Assembly (NCBI GenBank): GCA_043764895.1
Contig: JAYUJY010000115.1
Coordinates: 9,554-73,553 of the forward strand
Source of the DNA: JAAFJU01 sp043764895
GTDB taxonomy: Bacteria > Cyanobacteriota > Cyanobacteriia > Leptolyngbyales > Leptolyngbyaceae
Direction of reading: 5' to 3'
DNA: 64,000 nt
The notes under the pieces were generated by a model. The model did not search any database, was not told the origin of the DNA, and saw only the letters and a program-made list of their open reading frames with translations. Below are positions 27,144-34,948 of this stretch, piece after piece; the stretch's first letter is position 1; each line of letters begins with the position of its first letter. Made by a program: the position numbers and the translations under genes.

Positions 27144-27268
27144 AGCGATTCCCTTAGGATTTGACCTAAAAACAGTGCCAATGTACTATAAACTAAGTCA
27201 ATAAAACGCACCTGACCCATCATCCCAACGTCCAGAAGGCGGCGCTACCGATAGATCGTGTCATTTGC

Positions 27269-27296
27269 TTGACCTACTACATATAGTGATTATAAT
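27269..27296 (+). promoter_or_regulatory. sigma70-type promoter of dnaE
   Basis: TTGACC (27269-27274), a 16-bp spacer and a perfect TATAAT (27291-27296) lie 54 bp upstream of the dnaE ATG. The next two features agree with it: a short leader and a GGAG ribosome-binding site. Confidence 0.7.
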
Positions 27297-27349
27297 CTTA
27301 GTCACCGGGTTAGCACCTCAGTTTAGTCCTTTTGCGTCGGAGAATGGTT

Positions 27350-30300
27350 ATGTCTTTTGTCGGTCTCCACGTTCACAGCGACTACAGCCTTCTCGACGGT
27401 GCCAGCCAGATTCCTCAGCTCATCGATCGGGCCATTGAACTGGGAATGCCTGCTATTGCCCTCACCGACCATGGCGTCATGTATGGGGCGATCGAGCTGC
27501 TGAAGGTCTGTAAGGGCAAGCCTGTGAAGCCGATCATCGGCAACGAGATGTACATTATCAATGGCGACATCGAAAAGCAAGAACGCCGCCCTCGCTACCA
27601 CCAAATCGTTCTCGCCAAAAACGACATCGGCTATAAGAATCTTGTCAAGCTCACTACCATTTCAAACCTTCAAGGGAAGCAAGGCAAGGGGATTTTTGGG
27701 CGGCCTTGTGTAAATAAAGAATATCTGGAACAGTATCGGGAAGGCTTGATCGTCACCAGTGCCTGTCTCGGCGGCGAAATTCCTCAGGCTATTTTACAAA
27801 ATCGTCCTGACGCGGCCCGAAAGGTAGCCCGTTGGTATAAGGAGCGGTTTGGGGATGACTATTATTTAGAAATTCAGGACCATGGACTCATTGAAGAGCG
27901 AGTGGTGAATCCTGAAATTATTAAAATAGCTCAAGAGTTAGATATTAAAATTGTCGTAACGAATGACTCTCACTTCATTTCTTGTAATGACGTAGAAGCT
28001 CATGATGCGTTGCTCTGTATTCAAACTGGAAAACTAATTTCTGAAGAAAAGCGCCTGCGGTATACCGGGACCGAATATCTAAAGTCTGCTGAAGAGATGA
28101 GCTGGCTATTTCGCGATCATCTGCCCCAAGAAATCGTCACCCAAGGTATTGCTAATACGCTAGAAGTAGCCGCCAAAATCGAGGAGTATCACGTCCTAAG
28201 TGAGCCTCGGATTCCCGATTATCCGGTTCCGGATGGCTACACCATGGCGAGTTATTTTGAAAAAGTGACTTGGGAAGGTCTCTGCGATCGCTTTAACGTT
28301 TCAAGCCGCGAAGAAATTGCACAGGACTACATCGATCGGACTGAGTACGAACTCGCTATGATGCAAAAAATGGGCTTTGATGCTTATTTCTTAGTGGTGT
28401 GGGACTACATTAAATATGCGAGAGATAAGAATATTCCAGTCGGTCCAGGTCGGGGTTCAGCCGCAGGTTCTCTAGTTGCCTACGCTTTGAAAATTACCAA
28501 TATTGATCCAGTTCATCATGGATTACTCTTCGAGCGATTCCTAAATCCAGAACGTAAATCGATGCCGGATGTTGATACCGATTTTTGTATCGATCGACGT
28601 CAAGAAGTGATCGATTATGTGACCCATAAGTACGGCACTGAACGAGTCGCTCAAATTATTACCTACAACCGTATGGCCTCCAAAGCGGTCATTAAGGATG
28701 TGGCTCGGGTGCTTAATGTGCCGTATTCCGAGTCCGACAAAATGACCAAAATGATCCCCGTTCAGCGCGGAAAACCCACCAAGCTTGCGAAGATGATTTC
28801 GGATAAGACGCCTGTCAAAGAATTCAAAGACAAATATGATAGTAACGATAAAGTCCCCGGTTCTGATGTTACTTATAAAGCCTGGATCGACACTGCCATT
28901 CGCATCGAAGGGACGAACAAAAGCGTCGGCATTCATGCAGCCGGAGTGGTGATTTCGGCGACTCGGCTCGATGAAATTGTGCCCTTGCAGAAGAATGATG
29001 ATGGTGCTGTTTTTACGCAGTACTACATGGAAGATATTGAGTCTTTGGGTCTCTTGAAGATGGATTTCTTGGGACTGAAGAACTTAACAATGATTCAGAA
29101 AACAGTGGATCTCGTTAAGACTTATCGCAATGAAACGATCGATCTCGATGGTCTGCCACTGGATGATGAAGGCGTGTACAAACTACTCGGACGCGGTGAT
29201 TTAGAAGGCATTTTTCAGCTTGAATCGTCGGGAATGCGTCAAATTGTTCGAGAGTTGCGCCCGTCGGGAATTGAAGATATCTCGTCTGTGCTGGCGCTCT
29301 ATCGTCCGGGACCGCTGGATGCTGGACTCATTCCTAAGTTTATCGAGCGGAAACATAACAGTCGGCTTATTGAGTACGAGCATGACCTGCTTAAGCCGAT
29401 TCTGAATGAGACTTACGGCATTATGGTGTATCAGGAGCAGATTATGAAAATTGCTCAAGATATGGGTGGCTATAGCCTAGGTGAAGCTGATTTGCTTCGT
29501 CGAGCGATGGGTAAGAAGAAGACATCAGAAATGGAAAAGCATCAAAGTATTTTTGTGGCGGGGGCGCTGAAAAACGGAGTTGCAGAAAGTATTGCGACGG
29601 GTTTGTTTGCCCAAATGGTGAAGTTTGCTGAGTATTGTTTCAACAAATCTCACTCAACGGCTTACGGCTATGTCACCTATCAAACGGCTTATCTCAAAGC
29701 ACACTACCCCGTTGAATATATGGCTGCATTGCTCAGTGCAAACAGCGGCGATCAAGAGAAAGTTCAACGATACATCGCCTCCGCCCAATCCATGGGCATT
29801 GAAGTGTTGCCGCCCAATGTCAACCAGTCGGACGAAGACTTTACGCCCTCTGGAACTAACATTTTATTTGGTCTGACGGGGGTGCGAAACGTGGGTCAGG
29901 GTCCAGTTTTATCGCTTCTTGAGGCGCGGGAATCAGGCGGTGATTTCAAATCTTTGGCGGACCTGTGCGATCGCGTCGATTCCAAGATGGTAAACAAACG
30001 CGCCCTCGAAGCTTTGATTTATTGCGGTGCCTTTGACACGATCGCCCCAAACCGTCATCAACTCATTAAAGATTTGGAACTCGTCATTGATTGGGCACAG
30101 TCCCGAGCACGCGATCGAGCTAGCGGCCAAACGAGTTTGTTTGATCTCTTCGCCACCGTTTCGACTCCTTCTGCTGTCCCGCAAGCCGCTTTTGAAACGG
30201 CACCTCATGCACCTACTGTAGAGGAGTATCCAAAGCAAGAACGACTGAGACTAGAGAAAGAAATCCTTGGCTTCTATATCTCTGATCACCCGCTCAAAGG

Positions 30301-30871
30301 ACTCCAAAAATCATCCCGAATGCTAGCCCCCATAGAACTCGGAAGCCTCAAACAAGTCCAAGAAAAAACCAGCGTCAGCGCGATCATAATGATTACGACT
30401 GTGAAATCGGTGATTACCAAGAAAGGCGATCCGATGTGCATTATTCAAATGGAAGACTTGACCGGACAATCCGAAGCGGTTGTTTTTCCAAAGTCATTTC
30501 TAAAAGTGGGACTGATGATGGTTCCTGATGCGCGGCTGATGATTTGGGGCACGGTCGATCGACAAGACGATCGGGTTCAATTCATTATTGACGATGCTCA
30601 ACCGATCGAATCGGTCAAAATGGTGATGGTTGATTTGGAGTCAAAAATTGCAAGCGATGTCGTTCAACAAAATAAGCTTCGGACGATTCTTCGATCGCAA
30701 AATGGCGACGATCGAAGTGGCCGCATTCCTGTTGTTGCGATCGTCGGATCGCTCCATCGTCAACAGTTCGTCCGATTCGGGATGCAATTCCGCGTCAAAG
30801 ATGATGTCGCAACTGTTGAGCAGTTAATTAAAGAAGGGTTTACCGCGCGATCGACTGCATTGGTTGGATAA
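27350..30871 (+). CDS. dnaE: DNA polymerase III alpha subunit, undivided and without intein
   Basis: Encodes 1173 residues from the ATG at 27350 (GGAG 8 nt upstream; a TTG at 27332 is a weaker alternative). Order: PHP domain (HVHSDYSLLDGA and on), palm/fingers with the acidic catalytic motif PDVDTDFCID, a helix-hairpin-helix region, and an OB-fold near residues 985-1065 (VSAIIMITTVKSV). It is the replicative polymerase. In many cyanobacteria the gene is split by an intein at AEY/CFN. Here the codons for FAEYCFNKSHST are continuous, with the Cys codon at 29636-29638. The gene is therefore one piece with no intein. Confidence 0.97.
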   Translation: MSFVGLHVHSDYSLLDGASQIPQLIDRAIELGMPAIALTDHGVMYGAIELLKVCKGKPVKPIIGNEMYIINGDIEKQERRPRYHQIVLAKNDIGYKNLVKLTTISNLQGKQGKGIFGRPCVNKEYLEQYREGLIVTSACLGGEIPQAILQNRPDAARKVARWYKERFGDDYYLEIQDHGLIEERVVNPEIIKIAQELDIKIVVTNDSHFISCNDVEAHDALLCIQTGKLISEEKRLRYTGTEYLKSAEEMSWLFRDHLPQEIVTQGIANTLEVAAKIEEYHVLSEPRIPDYPVPDGYTMASYFEKVTWEGLCDRFNVSSREEIAQDYIDRTEYELAMMQKMGFDAYFLVVWDYIKYARDKNIPVGPGRGSAAGSLVAYALKITNIDPVHHGLLFERFLNPERKSMPDVDTDFCIDRRQEVIDYVTHKYGTERVAQIITYNRMASKAVIKDVARVLNVPYSESDKMTKMIPVQRGKPTKLAKMISDKTPVKEFKDKYDSNDKVPGSDVTYKAWIDTAIRIEGTNKSVGIHAAGVVISATRLDEIVPLQKNDDGAVFTQYYMEDIESLGLLKMDFLGLKNLTMIQKTVDLVKTYRNETIDLDGLPLDDEGVYKLLGRGDLEGIFQLESSGMRQIVRELRPSGIEDISSVLALYRPGPLDAGLIPKFIERKHNSRLIEYEHDLLKPILNETYGIMVYQEQIMKIAQDMGGYSLGEADLLRRAMGKKKTSEMEKHQSIFVAGALKNGVAESIATGLFAQMVKFAEYCFNKSHSTAYGYVTYQTAYLKAHYPVEYMAALLSANSGDQEKVQRYIASAQSMGIEVLPPNVNQSDEDFTPSGTNILFGLTGVRNVGQGPVLSLLEARESGGDFKSLADLCDRVDSKMVNKRALEALIYCGAFDTIAPNRHQLIKDLELVIDWAQSRARDRASGQTSLFDLFATVSTPSAVPQAAFETAPHAPTVEEYPKQERLRLEKEILGFYISDHPLKGLQKSSRMLAPIELGSLKQVQEKTSVSAIIMITTVKSVITKKGDPMCIIQMEDLTGQSEAVVFPKSFLKVGLMMVPDARLMIWGTVDRQDDRVQFIIDDAQPIESVKMVMVDLESKIASDVVQQNKLRTILRSQNGDDRSGRIPVVAIVGSLHRQQFVRFGMQFRVKDDVATVEQLIKEGFTARSTALVG

Positions 30872-30888
30872 GAAATAAATTGACATCT

Positions 30889-31050
30889 CGTTGGGTCTGG
30901 GGCACGGCGAGCCATGCCCCTACAGATCCGGGTTTTAGAGGAATGTAGGGGTTTGGCTCGCCGAACCCTAAACCCAACGAAGAAGCGATCTAATAGCGGC
31001 CATTATTTTGATGGTTTGCAATACTGAGCTTATTTACGCCATGTAGCATT
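30889..31050. repeat. Palindromic interspersed element, copy 4 (with tail)
   Basis: The palindrome CGTTGGGTCTGGGGCACGGC to AACCCAACGA (30889-30980) is followed by the tail TTTGCAATACTGAGCTTATT, then ACGCC and TTAGTG. The tail ends at the stop of the glycosyltransferase gene, just as copy 3 ends at the flv1 stop. Confidence 0.8.
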
Positions 31051-32161
31051 AGTGTGATAACAACTTTGCTAACTGAAGCGCGATCGCAGATTTGTCAAAG
31101 ATGTTGAGACACTGCGATCGGAGCCATTTACCATCGGTTTTTTCAACGTTACCGTTTAGCATTTCACACACTGCGATCGCCACGGCATCCGGATCCCGGT
31201 GCGGTACCTGCCAACCCAGCCTTCCATCCTGCAATGGATCGCTCGACCCATCGGCATCGCCCGACAACACCGGAACCCCGCAGGCCATCGCTTCGAGATA
31301 CACGATGCCAAAGCCTTCTTGAGACGGCATTACATAGGCATCGGCTAGGTTGTAGTGAGCGACTAAATCTTCGTCTTTTACAAATCCCGCAAACACGACC
31401 CGATCGTTCATTCCCAGTTCTTCCGCTAAAGCCGCCAATCTCGGTTGATCGTCCCCGCGTCCCAGCACCAAATACTTCACCGTAGGGAACGATTTTGCAA
31501 TTTCAGGCAGTGCTCGAATGGTCACATCCACACCCTTATACCGATCGCCTGACCACAGCCGCGCTACTGTCATCAACACCCGCGAATCGTGCAGCTTATA
31601 TTTTTCAACGAGTCCCGCGTCTTTTTCATCAGGTTTAAACGTCCGTCCGTCCACTGAGCAATACACAAAATCGACCTTTCCCGCGTCCACCGCATTAGAC
31701 TTGCAGAGACGATCGCGCGAGTATCGACTAATGGTCCAAATCCGCTCTGCGCGCTGAAGAGCCTTCACTTTTGACGTGGGCAATGCATCCCACACTTCCT
31801 TCCCATAAGTCAACACCGTAAACGGAATCCCAAACGGTTTACAAATCGCTGCAACCATCGGAGCTAGATTCACATGACCACAATAAAGATGTTGGGGACG
31901 CGATCGCAAAATATAGGTCATCAATGCGACCGCTAACTTCAATCGACCCACAGTTGGGTTGCTAAATTTGAAATACTGAAATCGCAAGGTCGGTGACACA
32001 AATGGATTGCTAACCTCTGCCCCATCGCGCAATAGAAACACATCCGCCGATCGCCGATCGCCCATCGCCATTGGCAACGCACCCAAAATATCCCGCACAT
32101 AGGATTGAATTCCACCCTCACAAGACAGAATTTCCAAAAACACAAATCCAAGTCGCGACAT
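31049..32161 (-). CDS. GT4-family glycosyltransferase
   Basis: Encodes 370 residues with the GT-B fold. The N-terminal acceptor domain has EGGIQSYVRDIL near the start. The C-terminal nucleotide-sugar domain shows LMTVARLWSGDRYKG, the VVFAGFVKDEDL region, and the E-x7-E motif in PSQEGFGIVYLEAMACG. It probably transfers a sugar onto a lipid, exopolysaccharide or small-molecule acceptor at the cytoplasmic face of the membrane. No polysaccharide genes are adjacent, so neither donor nor acceptor can be named. Confidence 0.9.
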   Translation of the reverse strand: MSRLGFVFLEILSCEGGIQSYVRDILGALPMAMGDRRSADVFLLRDGAEVSNPFVSPTLRFQYFKFSNPTVGRLKLAVALMTYILRSRPQHLYCGHVNLAPMVAAICKPFGIPFTVLTYGKEVWDALPTSKVKALQRAERIWTISRYSRDRLCKSNAVDAGKVDFVYCSVDGRTFKPDEKDAGLVEKYKLHDSRVLMTVARLWSGDRYKGVDVTIRALPEIAKSFPTVKYLVLGRGDDQPRLAALAEELGMNDRVVFAGFVKDEDLVAHYNLADAYVMPSQEGFGIVYLEAMACGVPVLSGDADGSSDPLQDGRLGWQVPHRDPDAVAIAVCEMLNGNVEKTDGKWLRSQCLNIFDKSAIALQLAKLLSH

Positions 32162-32291
32162 ATCATTTTTTGAATAAGGGGCAATACATTGAAAAGCGTT
32201 CGACAGACTATCCGCATCCGACTAAACTCAAATCAACGCATTTCCCCATTATTCCCGCCCCGATGGGCATTCTCCCGATTCAACGCGATCG

Positions 32292-32579
32292 CTAGATTTG
32301 CTTCTTCTTCGCCGATCGAATCATTCCCACCAGCGTCGTATGAGCATCTTCCGAATGCTCCAGCGTATGGTCAAACAGCACCCGCACGGAAACCGTCGCC
32401 CCATCCACCTCAGCCGTTAAGTCCATACCCTGAGGATCAATCGCCACCATTCGCGCTGCCGTTGCCGCAGGTTGATGGCCGTAAGCCGTCGCATACAGCA
32501 CCACTGCATCTGCGTGATCATCATTCATGTGGGCACAAATGCGATCGCTCACTGCTGTCGTAATCAAGTCCGCTGCCAT
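32292..32579 (-). CDS. DUF2470-domain protein
   Basis: Encodes 95 residues. It starts near the family signature ICAHMNDDHADAVVLYA, followed by MVAIDPQGMDL and the basic end RSAKKKQ. DUF2470 is also found at the C-terminus of haem-utilisation and FMN-binding split-barrel proteins and has been linked to haem binding. A standalone domain of this size is common in cyanobacteria. No haem oxygenase is adjacent. The role is otherwise not visible. Confidence 0.85.
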   Translation of the reverse strand: MAADLITTAVSDRICAHMNDDHADAVVLYATAYGHQPAATAARMVAIDPQGMDLTAEVDGATVSVRVLFDHTLEHSEDAHTTLVGMIRSAKKKQI

Positions 32580-32665
32580 AATCTAAACTCCACTGATTCA
32601 AAATACTGACCCATCCCAATCTTACCAAACTCGTTCTACGATTGAGACGTTAGGCCGAGATCCTG

Positions 32666-32920
32666 CTAATCTCCATCAACCATCTTTATCAACAGTTTGC
32701 GACGTATAAGAGTCAAGTCTTTCACCAACTCCAGAAGCGTATTCGTTATGAAAACTGAAGCGTTGGCGAAGCCTCTCCTTGGAAAATCGTTCTTCCTCAC
32801 TATGAGCTACAGGAGAGGCTTCGACCGATTCATGTGGTGGGGACTCGTAAAATCTTGGTGGAGAATGGCTTGATAGAGCAAGCAGCATTTGATGGTTATT
32901 TGGAGAAAACGTTGATTTAG
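32666..32920 (+). pseudogene. Unidentified gene remnant interrupted by a REP-like insertion
   Basis: Two coding-like segments lie on the plus strand. The first reads INHLYQQFATYKSQVFHQLQ and on to a stop at about 32753. The second reads LPHYELQERLRPIHVV, then KILVENGLIEQAAFDGYLEKT, and a stop at 32920. A REP-like unit (GCGTTGGCGAAGCCTCTCC, from 32760) lies exactly between them. They look like parts of one gene. The family is not recognised. Confidence 0.5.
32760..32780. repeat. REP-like unit (right half)
   Basis: GCGTTGGCGAAGCCTCTCC is also found at 34529-34546 and 38854-38873. It is a short dispersed unit common in cyanobacterial spacers. Confidence 0.7.
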
Positions 32921-32973
32921 AGATGGGAACGATCGCCCCACTCCAAAATCGCAAATCCAAAACCGTTGGCACA

Positions 32974-32994
32974 GCCTCCCGGAACGGGAATTGC
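32974..32994. repeat. REP-like unit (left half)
   Basis: GCCTCCCGGAACGGGAATTG contains the palindrome TCCCGGAACGGGA. A second copy stands at 34558-34578, where it directly joins the other REP half. Here it touches the 3' end of the broken vapC-like gene. Confidence 0.7.
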
Positions 32995-32996
32995 AC

Positions 32997-33409
32997 TCAA
33001 TCCAGCATCAACGCTCGGAACCCTACTTGGATAAAGTGACGGTCTGTTGTGATGGCATCTTGAAGATTGTTTTGGGTCATGACGATGAAGGAAATACAGT
33101 CGGTGAGTCCCCAGTTTTATCCGATCGGGATTGATACAAATCGGTTGCCTGAGTAAACAGTTGGGTATCGATACTTACAACGCGAATATTGTCTGTTTGG
33201 TAACACTGTTGAATAAACTGAACAGCACCTTCGCGATTCATCGCACTACAAGCATTTCCGACTTCGGTTAAGATGGCTTCTGTGATCCAAATTTCAGCAG
33301 CGTTTCGGACTCTTGGGAAAAGTTCGAGCGCTTTAAGATGGTAAGCATCTCGAACGTTGAGGAGGGCTTGGATGAAAGCGGTGTCGAGGAAAAGTCGGTC
33401 GCGAGTCAT
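32997..33409 (-). pseudogene. PIN-domain (VapC-like) toxin gene with a 1-nt frameshift
   Basis: The first frame gives LFLDTAFIQALLNVRDAYH and ILTEVGNACSA, the first PIN acidic sites, and then ends after 110 residues in nonsense (KTGDSPTVFPSSS). Shifting one base at the A-run (T-run on plus at 33115-33118) restores WGLTDCISFIV, MTQNNLQDAITTDRHF and the end RALMLD with a stop at 32997. These carry the missing PIN Asp residues. One A deleted from a run of five explains it. The intact protein would be 137 residues. It overlaps its antitoxin gene by 4 nt (ATGA). Sequencing error is the alternative. Confidence 0.8.
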
Positions 33410-33642
33410 GGTTGCGGATGTTGCTGTTTTGGGGTGCCGTAGAGGTAGTGATCATGTTCGCTGGACCAATCGGCGGGGGCTTCGATCGATCCTGTTAACG
33501 ATTCTAAAATGTCCCAGGCATTGCTATTGGTGGGTGATTGTTGCTTTCGCAGGGTTTGGATGAAGGTGAGGACTTGCTGCTGAAGCGGATCAGGGAGGTC
33601 CTGAACCTGAGCGACAATTTGGGTCACGATCGAACTATTCAT
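33406..33642 (-). CDS. Antitoxin partner of the frameshifted PIN toxin
   Basis: Encodes 78 residues. The N-terminal helix pair (IVAQVQDLPDPLQQQVLTFI) and the short C-terminal acidic tail (EAPADWSSEHDH) match small cyanobacterial antitoxins that precede PIN toxins. Its stop overlaps the toxin start by 4 nt, the usual translational coupling. The N-terminus should dimerise and bind the operator; the tail should mask the toxin. With the toxin frameshifted, this gene may no longer be needed. Confidence 0.75.
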   Translation of the reverse strand: MNSSIVTQIVAQVQDLPDPLQQQVLTFIQTLRKQQSPTNSNAWDILESLTGSIEAPADWSSEHDHYLYGTPKQQHPQP

Positions 33643-33730
33643 AGGAATGTAAGAGAGTATTAGGTGTTTCTATTCTAGCGCGATCGTCTCTCCCCCCAAC
33701 CGTCGGCAAAGCATCGGGGCTAAAGATTCA

Positions 33731-34147
33731 TCACGGTGCTGACCAGATATTTTGGATTGGGTAATCTTTGAAGGCTGAATCGGCACTTATGAGAATTAGA
33801 TTTTGGTTAATGGATTGGGAAATGATCAGTCGATGGTCTACGACCGACCGGAGGTCATCGAAGGGATCGGTATGGTGGAACGGCAAGGTGCGATGGACGT
33901 TGAGATCGCTGAACAGAATGGGAAGAACTTGGATATTCAGTTGATTCAAAATCGCTTCTAGTTCATGAAATTCAATGCCTAAATCCAGTTTACCTTTACC
34001 AACTTTGATCGCGATTTCCCAAAGACTGGCAATACTGATGGAGATGTTGTTTCCAGCGTCTTCTATGAAATTGAGCATGGGCTTGTTCAAGTTGGGACGT
34101 CCTGCAATGTACCAAATTAAGATATGAGTGTCGATGAGGAGGTTCAT
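33731..34147 (-). CDS. PIN-domain (VapC-like) toxin with an 8-residue insertion
   Basis: Encodes 138 residues. PIN landmarks: LLIDTHILIWY (first Asp), ASLWEIAIKVGKGKL (Glu), HTDPFD near 94-100 and LISADSAFKDY at the end. In relatives DPFD is followed at once by RLLIAQ-like sequence. Here DLRSVVDH stands between FD and RLIISQS, equal to 24 in-frame bases. The insertion is at the third acidic site and may weaken or kill the RNase. It begins 3 nt after its antitoxin gene. Confidence 0.85.
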   Translation of the reverse strand: MNLLIDTHILIWYIAGRPNLNKPMLNFIEDAGNNISISIASLWEIAIKVGKGKLDLGIEFHELEAILNQLNIQVLPILFSDLNVHRTLPFHHTDPFDDLRSVVDHRLIISQSINQNLILISADSAFKDYPIQNIWSAP

Positions 34148-34150
34148 GGA

Positions 34151-34384
34151 TTATTGGTAGTCGGCAAATTCTTCTAGCGGGGCATCGAAGTCATCGGCGA
34201 TCGTGACTTTACCTTTGAGGATACCGAAACCATTGCGTTTTTGGGAGATGGGTTCGAGGGATTCCTGTACGGGTCTACGGGATGTTAGATATTCAACATA
34301 GTGCAGTGCCTCAATTTGGAGGGATTCGGGAAGTGTTGTAAGCAGTGTGTTGATACTGTCGATCGCATTGGTTTGTAACATCAT
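34151..34384 (-). CDS. DUF2281-type antitoxin
   Basis: Encodes 77 residues. LLTTLPESLQIEALHYVEYL is the DUF2281-like helical region, and the tail (DDFDAPLEEFADYQ) is the acidic toxin-masking end commonly seen as DDFDAPLxEFxEY. It lies 3 nt upstream of the PIN gene at 33731-34147, forming a standard type II pair. A GAGGAAAC-like ribosome-binding site precedes the ATG. Confidence 0.85.
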   Translation of the reverse strand: MMLQTNAIDSINTLLTTLPESLQIEALHYVEYLTSRRPVQESLEPISQKRNGFGILKGKVTIADDFDAPLEEFADYQ

Positions 34385-34515
34385 GGTTTCCTCCTAGTCG
34401 CTCCATTATACATCTCTCCCTCCCCACCGATCGCCCCCAGAACTGGGAGGCCAGTGGGCTGCCCGCCAGTGTCTATGCTGCAACGTCCTCAAACAACCGC
34501 AAAACCTCCGCTTCG

Positions 34516-34836
34516 CTACAGCCGTTGGCGTTGGCGAAGCCTCTGCCTTAGCAGATAGCCTCCCGGAACGGGAATCGCCTGACCGATCGCACTCAAAAGT
34601 TGATCTGAAGAATGCGATTGGTAAAGGCGTTTGCAACTTCTGAATACAATTCCTAAACTGTGTAGGTCATTATATTCAACATAGAGTTGAAGCGCTTTTA
34701 GGTAATTGCTTCCTGATTCCTCAAATTCCCGTAACTCCTCGGCGACCCTGCCCAAGTTGTGGTAGGCGCTGGCTTGCGAGTAGCGATTGTTGTATTCGAT
34801 GTAGATTTGGAGGGCTTGTTGGTAGTCCTTGCGGGC
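34516..34836 (-). pseudogene. TPR-protein remnant
   Basis: One frame reads ARKDYQQALQIYIEYNNRYS, ASAYHNLGRVAEELREFEES and NYLKALQLYVEYND, a run of TPR units of the large cyanobacterial CHAT/NB-ARC-type TPR proteins. A TAA stop at 34837-34839 interrupts the frame just upstream (FE-stop-ARKD). The last 25 residues are encoded by REP-like sequence. The 5' bulk of the gene is absent. Confidence 0.7.
34523..34580. repeat. REP-like pair (both halves)
   Basis: CGTTGGCGTTGGCGAAGCCT is followed after about 12 bp by GCCTCCCGGAACGGGAATCG. This is the fullest form in the window, and it covers the 3' end of the TPR remnant. Confidence 0.7.
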
Positions 34837-34948
34837 TTACTCAAAGGTTATTGCAACCGATCGCACTTCATTGTTATCATATAGAGAATATTCTAGCCCG
34901 ATCGCACTGACCGACAATCCATCCCTGTCATAACCGTGAGATTTAATC

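Noticed and set aside
28541..28936. 131-codon antisense frame in dnaE
   Set aside because: It lies wholly inside a well-supported gene and has no signals of its own.
29600..29680. Possible split-intein junction in dnaE
   Set aside because: The coding sequence is continuous across the usual AEY/CFN site.
32676..32996. 106-codon minus-strand frame upstream of the broken PIN gene
   Set aside because: It is antisense to the remnant and REP units and has no protein-like pattern.
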